Virus record (IMG/VR): IMGVR_UViG_3300032117_000831
Coordinates: 1-26,722 of that record
Length of the DNA: 26,722 nucleotides
Origin: a virus
Strand: one strand, 5' to 3'
This document shows, piece after piece, positions 21,685 to 26,722 of this stretch. Position 1 is the first letter of the stretch. The number at the start of each line of letters is the position of its first letter. The position numbers and the translations under genes are program-made. Under the pieces are notes generated by a model that was not told the DNA's origin, searched no databases, and was given only the letters and a program-made list of their open reading frames with translations.

Positions 21685-22412
21685 TACTTGCTTTGCGCTG
21701 GTAAGATAAAGTTATATGTAGCTAATCCCGTGTCAACAGTGATCTGTGCCGCACCTTCATCTGAAATCTTAACAGTTTTATCACCTGCTAGATTTAAAAT
21801 ATTGCTTACTGCTACCACTGGCCAACTCCAACCTTTGCTTAATGTACCATTAACTCCTGATTGGAATACAAAATTACCTGCGTGACTTGAATGATCACCA
21901 AACGATAATTCTAAGTTACCATTGTTAGTCTTAGCAGTGAAATTCGCTTCTTCTGCGTTGGCACTTGCCATAAATTTTAATCTTTGGATATTAGCTACAG
22001 TTGGTTGGAATTCTACGTTCCAATTTACAGCACGCATCTTGACTGTTTTAAGTTTGTCATTGACGATCTCTTGGCTCATAAAACGATAATCGTTTTTAAA
22101 ATCACCAGCGGCATTTTCAAAATGTAAACCTACTGCTACGCTTTCACCATTGCGGTCTTGTTTGGTAATTGAAATCTTAGCATCATCTTTGTATTCTGGA
22201 ATACTTAAGATAGTGCTTAGTTTGCCTAGATTAGGCATACCAAATGTGCCAATGAATTCTGGTACTGGACCATTTAATTTCCCCTGTACGATAACTGAAC
22301 GATCTTCAGCTAGTGCTTCGATCGATGTTTCTGAATCTGTGCCTGTAATTTTGACTAGATCGATGTCCAGACCCTGTGTGTTTTTAACGATGTCTAATAA
22401 GTAATCACGCAT
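21684..22412 (-). CDS. 45: Sliding clamp, T4 gp45-like
   Basis: 242 residues (T4 gp45 is 228). The start MRDYLLDIVKNTQGLDIDLVKI, the FIGTFGMPNLGKLSTILSI strand-helix segment, and the alternating strands through the C-terminus match the two-domain gp45 fold. Gene position next to the family B polymerase supports this. The clamp encircles DNA as a trimer, tethers the polymerase, and in T4 also activates late transcription. It begins a unit with its own promoter and a strong AAGGAGA site. The downstream genes, sulfotransferase and DpdA-like enzyme, are translated immediately after it. Confidence 0.85.
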   Translation of the reverse strand: MRDYLLDIVKNTQGLDIDLVKITGTDSETSIEALAEDRSVIVQGKLNGPVPEFIGTFGMPNLGKLSTILSIPEYKDDAKISITKQDRNGESVAVGLHFENAAGDFKNDYRFMSQEIVNDKLKTVKMRAVNWNVEFQPTVANIQRLKFMASANAEEANFTAKTNNGNLELSFGDHSSHAGNFVFQSGVNGTLSKGWSWPVVAVSNILNLAGDKTVKISDEGAAQITVDTGLATYNFILPAQSK

Positions 22413-22433
22413 AAAAGTTCTCCTTGATAATAT

Positions 22434-22462
22434 ATTGTATATGGTTTATTTAGGTTTTTCAA
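22434..22462 (-). promoter_or_regulatory. Sigma70-type promoter upstream of clamp gene
   Basis: TTGAAA (22462-22457) and TACAAT (22439-22434) on the minus strand are separated by 17 bases, each with one mismatch to consensus. It lies in the 64-base gap before the clamp gene. Expected start near 22427 gives a short leader of about 15 bases with AAGGAGA directly before the ATG at 22412. Confidence 0.65.
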
Positions 22463-22476
22463 GTGGTTTGATAAAT

Positions 22477-23397
22477 TTATTTTGGTAATATTTTACCCGC
22501 CGCCTGTTGTAATTTAACTGTATGTAATGTGCCAGGTTTACGTATTTCTGCCCAACATATATGAGTAAACACTTCATCATCGGTTGGATTATCTTCAAAT
22601 GTAACGGTTTCATACCCAACAGTGTTGATCAATAATCTTAATCTACGACCACTAGCATAACTTTTTGAGTGTGACTCAGACAGTTTGGCAATGCGATCTA
22701 GATCACAGTTATTATAGTTGAATATAAACAATCCACCTGGACGTAATAAATCCCAAACGGTTCTGAGATAATGTTCAATTTGATCAAAAGTTAAGAAATT
22801 TAAAAAATTCCATGCCAGCACAAATCCAAATTGATTCTTAGGCAGTTGATTAAAGTTATCATATAATCTCAGGCGTCTTTGATATATTTCTGGGTATGAT
22901 CCGATCATGTTTGTTAATAACGATATGTCATGATTGACGAGATACAATGGATCGCAGGCTACCATAACATCTACCCATTCTTTACTGTCAGGATAAATGT
23001 GCAGTCCAGGATAGTGCCAATCATTGTAACTACTGACTCTTTCCTTAATACGATTAGTATCAAAATGATCTAATCTATTTTGTAGATTGATAGTAGCCAA
23101 TGAAAAAGTCCTTTGGTGTTCGGGATCATGTATCAATTGATCAGCTGAACTTGTTATTTCAACATCTACATTGTCTATTATTCCACGCAATGAATCTTTG
23201 ATACTATTAACTTCTTTGTTTATGTCTTGGTACCGAGCTAATATCGGTGTGATCCCTTCACTTTGTGTTATTGGATTATCTAACTGTACTGAAGCCACTG
23301 ATGGTATTTTTTCAGCGATTACCTCGTCTAGAGACAAGCTGTTGATAGCAACAGCCAGTTCATTCCTAAACTTTACTAATTCGCTTAATGTAGCCAT
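22477..23397 (-). CDS. Class I methyltransferase-like protein with N-terminal helical domain
   Basis: 306 residues. The first about 120 residues look helical and coiled-coil-like (ILARYQDINKEVNSIKDSLRGIIDNV). The rest has a Rossmann-methyltransferase pattern: VDVMVACDPLYLVNHD (142-157), FGFVLAWNFLNFLTFDQIEHYL, and LLRPGGLFIFNYNNCD (217-232, a typical post-motif III strand). Motif I is degenerate, lacking the usual GxGxG loop, so SAM binding is less certain. The ATG overlaps the polymerase stop (TAATG) with no ribosome-binding site, implying coupled translation. Location between polymerase and clamp suggests DNA as a target, but protein or small-molecule substrates are possible. Confidence 0.65.
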   Translation of the reverse strand: MATLSELVKFRNELAVAINSLSLDEVIAEKIPSVASVQLDNPITQSEGITPILARYQDINKEVNSIKDSLRGIIDNVDVEITSSADQLIHDPEHQRTFSLATINLQNRLDHFDTNRIKERVSSYNDWHYPGLHIYPDSKEWVDVMVACDPLYLVNHDISLLTNMIGSYPEIYQRRLRLYDNFNQLPKNQFGFVLAWNFLNFLTFDQIEHYLRTVWDLLRPGGLFIFNYNNCDLDRIAKLSESHSKSYASGRRLRLLINTVGYETVTFEDNPTDDEVFTHICWAEIRKPGTLHTVKLQQAAGKILPK

Positions 23398-26054
23398 TAT
23401 TCAAAAGTAAATAGATTGTCAAATGTTGTGGCGATCTGTGTATTTTCACCGATCTTCCAATCCAATACACCTAAGAGATTTTCTACCTTTTGATCCACTA
23501 TGCCTGCTTCCATTGAATCTTGATCAAATGGTAATTCTTTAAACCATGTGGGTATATGTGTTTCATCAGTCGGATAACCGATACTGGTATATCCAAGTGG
23601 ATTATCTTTGAGTTTACATACGATGGTTTTCATACCATCAACGATAGCCATACTATAGTTATCGCCCATCATACGTTTTAAGTTGTTCCAATTCATTGCC
23701 GCACGTACATGTCCTGGCATGTTGGCTTTGCCTAGGCGTTCTTCTTCTTTAGTATACTTGGTCAAGTTGTTAACACGTTTAGGTGTACCTTTCTCCCAAG
23801 CTGGTCTTTCAGTAAATGCCAATTTAAATTCACGCACTTTATCGATGACTGCTTCTTTACCAGTACCTGTAAGCACATCAAGTAGTATTTCACTTAAGAA
23901 ATCTTGTATGACTTTAGGAGTATCACTACGTTTTAAATCTAGTCCCATGGCTTTTACTTTGCCTGGAGTACCATGGCTGTCTAAACGTTTACCTTCCATG
24001 TCATAGATCAACACGGCATAACGTTTTTTCTTGATAAACAAGCCTTTGAGTGCTACTAGTTCACGTCCACCTTTGATCAATTCACCTTGTCGACGCGGAG
24101 TATGGAAAGCACGTTCACAGAACTGTGGAAAACTTTCATTGACCTGATCAGCGATGCTGTCATATAAACCTACTGCTATGTCTTTGTTCCATTCCATCTT
24201 ACCCGCTTCTACATCAGTCTTGACCATTGGCCAAGCTGAGAAGTAACATGAGTCAGTGTCACCATAGATGATCGCTTCACCTACGTGATCATATTTGCCC
24301 GTGATACATTCATTTATATATGCATCCATATGTCGAGCGATAGTCCGACCAGTAAGTGTAGTTGACTGCCCAATACGTTTGTCAAAGAAACGACAGCCCG
24401 GATTTAAGATAGCACCATACAAGCTGTTAAGATTAATTTTCTTAACCAATTGTCGTTTGTCCCAGAATGCTTTGTCTTCATCTGTAGTTGCTTCTTTCTT
24501 TTTAGCCTGCATTTCTTGTCGTTCAGCATACCAACGTTCTAGCAAGCCGGGTATAACCCCTTTGCGTTCATTGTTGAAAATAGTTCCGTTGGCTGATAGG
24601 ATCCAAGGTTTATTGCTATCAAATATCAATCGCCAAACATCTGCGGCACTGAGTACATCACTGGTGCCGTTAGCCCAATCAATGGTTATCTCAGTACCTG
24701 GTTCCATGTTCATCACACTGGTATATTCTAAACTACCAAACATGTTTTCCCATGCGTCAGCAAAACTACTGCCTGCTGTCATCTTTTCTTTGATATAATA
24801 TTCTGTCATCACAGGACGTAGCTGTCCTATGATAGTTTCTGGACCCATGTTCAGTGCGCGAATAGCTGAGGGATACAGTGAGTTAATGTCGATAGCACCA
24901 ATGTAATCGTGCATGCCTGCTTTAGGCGTCGCTACATACGCACCTGCGGCCTGTGTGTCAAACTGTTCATCTCTGTTACGATTTGGTACTACCATACCCA
25001 GTTGATGTGCTTCGTTGATGATGGCCTGTTCTGTAACTGCCACAGCACCCATTGTTGTCTGTAACAATACAGTATTATCATGTGCCAATTCATTGGCTAG
25101 ATCCAAGAAGCGTAGTTTCTTATCTAGTTTTGCTAACAAGGCAGTATCTTGTCTGTTATACTCAATGAACTTGGGAAAGTCTTGATTGTATAATTGATCC
25201 AGCGTACCTTCATATTGTGTTTTACGTTCATCTAATTCATATTCAGCGATAGCATCTAATGAATATGAATGGCGTTCTTCATAGGTATATTTGCGATACA
25301 GTTGCATATAGTCCATGTGTACACGACCAATCAAGTCAAATGTCATATTAGCCGCACCAAAGCGTTCAAACTCACGCTGTTTAGGGAATTGACCCCATAA
25401 GCAGAATCTGCGTGTGTCGTCTTTGCTCAGCACACGATTAGTACGCTGTACCATATATGGAATGTCGAAACCTTCTGAGTTCCAACCTGACAGTATGTCG
25501 GCATCATCGATCAAATCCAAGAACGTTTTAAGTAAATCTTCTTCACGTTCCATAAGGAAACAGTTGTCGTACTTGCTGGCTATCTCTTCTGCTGTTTCCC
25601 AGCTCATGCTCTTAGGGGGAATCACCATGGTAACTAATTTATCTAGCCAATCTAGATATACTGACACCGCGGTGATTGGATTGAACGGATCTTCTGGTTT
25701 ACTGAAACCTCTGACAGGATCAAAGTCTACCTCAATGTCGAAGAATGCTGTTTGTAATTTGGGGGACTTCTGTCCTAGATAGTTTTCTTCTAAGCAACGG
25801 AACACGGGATTGATGTCACTTTCCCAGATACGTTTGCCCGAATTGATTTTAAGTTCTTTGTGGAACTCTTTGCCTATGCGTGTTGAGAATCTTGATACAG
25901 GTGTGTCGTAGATCGTGCGGAACTTACCACGAGGATCGTCGTAGTAAAATGTATAACTTGCGGGATATTCTCTATATTCTCTTTGACCGTTGACTCGCTC
26001 AACAATATAGATACGATCTTTTGTTCGATCGAACAGTGCGTCTACATAACTCAT
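23397..26054 (-). CDS. 43: Family B DNA polymerase, T4 gp43-like
   Basis: 885 residues (T4 gp43 is 898). Exonuclease motifs are AFFDIEVDFD (D106, E108), GWNSEGFD (D197) and YNRQDTALL (D303). Polymerase motifs are AIDINSLYPSAIR (D389), KKINLNSLYG (K538-G547) and IIYGDTDSCYF (D599, D601). All catalytic acids are present, so both proofreading and synthesis should work. The C-terminal TTFDNLFTFE resembles the clamp-binding peptide of T4-type polymerases, and the clamp is encoded two genes away. No intein or split is visible. The start has AAAAAGGAAAAAG upstream and lies in its own unit with the methyltransferase-like gene. Confidence 0.97.
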   Translation of the reverse strand: MSYVDALFDRTKDRIYIVERVNGQREYREYPASYTFYYDDPRGKFRTIYDTPVSRFSTRIGKEFHKELKINSGKRIWESDINPVFRCLEENYLGQKSPKLQTAFFDIEVDFDPVRGFSKPEDPFNPITAVSVYLDWLDKLVTMVIPPKSMSWETAEEIASKYDNCFLMEREEDLLKTFLDLIDDADILSGWNSEGFDIPYMVQRTNRVLSKDDTRRFCLWGQFPKQREFERFGAANMTFDLIGRVHMDYMQLYRKYTYEERHSYSLDAIAEYELDERKTQYEGTLDQLYNQDFPKFIEYNRQDTALLAKLDKKLRFLDLANELAHDNTVLLQTTMGAVAVTEQAIINEAHQLGMVVPNRNRDEQFDTQAAGAYVATPKAGMHDYIGAIDINSLYPSAIRALNMGPETIIGQLRPVMTEYYIKEKMTAGSSFADAWENMFGSLEYTSVMNMEPGTEITIDWANGTSDVLSAADVWRLIFDSNKPWILSANGTIFNNERKGVIPGLLERWYAERQEMQAKKKEATTDEDKAFWDKRQLVKKINLNSLYGAILNPGCRFFDKRIGQSTTLTGRTIARHMDAYINECITGKYDHVGEAIIYGDTDSCYFSAWPMVKTDVEAGKMEWNKDIAVGLYDSIADQVNESFPQFCERAFHTPRRQGELIKGGRELVALKGLFIKKKRYAVLIYDMEGKRLDSHGTPGKVKAMGLDLKRSDTPKVIQDFLSEILLDVLTGTGKEAVIDKVREFKLAFTERPAWEKGTPKRVNNLTKYTKEEERLGKANMPGHVRAAMNWNNLKRMMGDNYSMAIVDGMKTIVCKLKDNPLGYTSIGYPTDETHIPTWFKELPFDQDSMEAGIVDQKVENLLGVLDWKIGENTQIATTFDNLFTFE

Positions 26055-26120
26055 CTTTTTCCTTTTTGTGCGACTTCTAGCTCACACACACTCTGCATGC
26101 CCAATATAGGCGGTATTCTA

Positions 26121-26411
26121 TTAATTATACAACAATCTAATATAACCTGCAAGATCAACTATGAAAATAGTTAGGCTGGTCATAAATAAACCAAAACTAC
26201 CACGACTGACCGCTGACCACATGCTGATTGATAAACAACAAAAAAACATAGGGTATACTAACAAAAATGGTACATTTGGCACAGTCAAGGTAAATGTCAT
26301 ACATACTACTATGTTCAGAAACCAATTAATAGTTTCAAATATTAACCTGACAGGGTGACTATTCCAATCATCACGAACAAATTGTACAGTTTTATGCCAA
26401 TCAATTCGCAT
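26121..26411 (-). CDS. Small multi-span membrane protein
   Basis: 96 residues with about three hydrophobic segments: FLNIVVCMTFTL, VPFLLVYPMFFCCLSISMWSAV and FGLFMTSLTIFIVDLAGYI. A soluble, charged N-terminus (RIDWHKTVQFVRDDWNSHPVR) precedes them. The loop SRGSFGL and final YIRLLYN resemble the end of the 83-residue membrane protein at 8375-8626, so the two may be distant relatives. It overlaps the desaturase by 11 bases. Function unknown; co-expression with a desaturase hints at membrane biology but does not prove it. Confidence 0.65.
   Translation of the reverse strand: MRIDWHKTVQFVRDDWNSHPVRLIFETINWFLNIVVCMTFTLTVPNVPFLLVYPMFFCCLSISMWSAVSRGSFGLFMTSLTIFIVDLAGYIRLLYN
26124..26152 (-). promoter_or_regulatory. 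Probable promoter upstream of DNA polymerase gene
   Basis: TATAAT (26129-26124) is perfect, and TTGCAG (26152-26147) is a weaker -35 with the same 17-base spacer as the other promoters. It lies within the 3' end of the membrane-protein gene and would give a leader of about 63 bases. The -35 match is poor, so an activator or a phage-modified sigma could be needed. Confidence 0.5.
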
Positions 26412-26722
26412 GTTGATCTTTTAATTTTATTAGTTTAAAGAAAGCAAAAATTTTAATATATATATAAGAAATATCAAATTCAAACCATCTTCGAGCATTG
26501 TTAGGATTCCATGGGTCATTATGATGATATGTATGTAATTCTTCGCCAGCAAATAAAATACCGATTGGGAATAAAATTTTTGATTTATCTTCACCGCGAG
26601 ATTGAGCATAACTAAATGGTCCTTTGTGTAATAGATAATTCATGACAAACGGAATTATATACCTAAGGAGAATCATATAATGGAATAGCGTCAATAATAA
26701 AGCATTGATAAATCCAAAAAAT
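26401..26722 (-). CDS. Partial fatty acid desaturase (C-terminal part)
   Basis: The reading frame stays open to the right edge, so only the last about 106 residues are present; the apparent TTG start at 26694 is internal. The segment FPIGILFAGEELHTYHHNDPW contains the third histidine box HxxHH of acyl-lipid or acyl-CoA desaturases. It is preceded by a membrane span and NYLLHKGPFSY, the usual region before it, and followed by RRWFEFDISYIYIKIF, a typical delta-9-type C-terminus. The enzyme would introduce a double bond into fatty acyl chains at the inner membrane, using di-iron. Desaturases occur as auxiliary metabolic genes in some marine phages. The earlier histidine boxes lie outside the window. 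Confidence 0.8.
   Translation of the reverse strand, partial: FFGFINALLLTLFHYMILLRYIIPFVMNYLLHKGPFSYAQSRGEDKSKILFPIGILFAGEELHTYHHNDPWNPNNARRWFEFDISYIYIKIFAFFKLIKLKDQHAN

Noticed and set aside
24295-24798. Plus-strand open frame of 167 codons opposite the polymerase gene
   Set aside because: It lies fully antisense to catalytic motifs of the DNA polymerase, has no ribosome-binding site or family resemblance, and no other credible plus-strand gene occurs.
1-26722. CRISPR arrays, insertion sequences, long direct repeats, attachment sites
   Set aside because: No repeated spacer pattern, transposase motif or flanking repeats were seen by eye in this nearly fully coding region.

Overview
This window looks like an early/middle segment of a lytic marine T4-like myovirus, of the cyanophage or pelagimyophage type. 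The evidence is a T4-type family B DNA polymerase, a gp45-like sliding clamp and a T4 RNase H-like 5' exonuclease. There are also several small proteins of kinds I recall from T4-like cyanophages, an AT-rich composition, and very tight packing. All 38 genes I call lie on the minus strand; gaps are rarely over 60 bases, and ATGA, GTGA, TTGA and TAATG junctions are common. I found no credible plus-strand gene, tRNA, CRISPR array or insertion sequence. The assignment rests on protein motifs read by eye; no database search was run.

Layout in transcription order, from high to low coordinates. (1) 26722-26121: the end of a fatty acid desaturase and a small membrane protein. (2) 26054-22477: DNA polymerase and a methyltransferase-like protein. 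(3) 22412-16236: sliding clamp, sulfotransferase, a DpdA/TGT-like deazaguanine transglycosylase, a 2-oxoglutarate oxygenase, small conserved proteins, an SGNH protein, a QueD-fold protein and another SGNH protein. (4) 16206-10416: a small conserved protein, glycosyltransferase, nucleotide-sugar epimerase, B12/radical SAM protein, very short DegT-type aminotransferase, second oxygenase and SGNH protein, which reads like a glycan or surface-decoration cluster. (5) 10348-6295: FolE, small proteins, phosphoribosyltransferase, and a second B12/radical SAM protein. (6) 6274-2010: MazG, QueE, SGNH, S-adenosylmethionine synthetase, a conserved small protein, SGNH. (7) 2013-315: 5' exonuclease, a 38-residue zinc-ribbon protein, and a DEDDh exonuclease. 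(8) 284-1: a small conserved protein followed by the first 13 codons of what looks like a canonical QueD.

FolE, QueD (left edge), QueE and the DpdA-like enzyme make most of a 7-deazaguanine DNA-modification pathway, spread over four predicted transcription units. No QueC is visible. The base may therefore be 7-carboxy-7-deazaguanine, or the cyano step may be done by the host or by a gene outside the window. The DpdA-like protein carries an acidic tail with a motif resembling the C-terminal clamp-binding peptide of the window's own polymerase, which suggests modification coupled to replication. MetK would supply S-adenosylmethionine to the three radical SAM enzymes and the methyltransferase.

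Eight sigma70-type promoter candidates were found by eye, seven of which divide the genes into the units above. All have exactly 17 bases between the -35 and -10 hexamers. Three of them place the predicted transcription start at, or one base from, the A of an ATG that has no Shine-Dalgarno sequence. These look like leaderless mRNAs.
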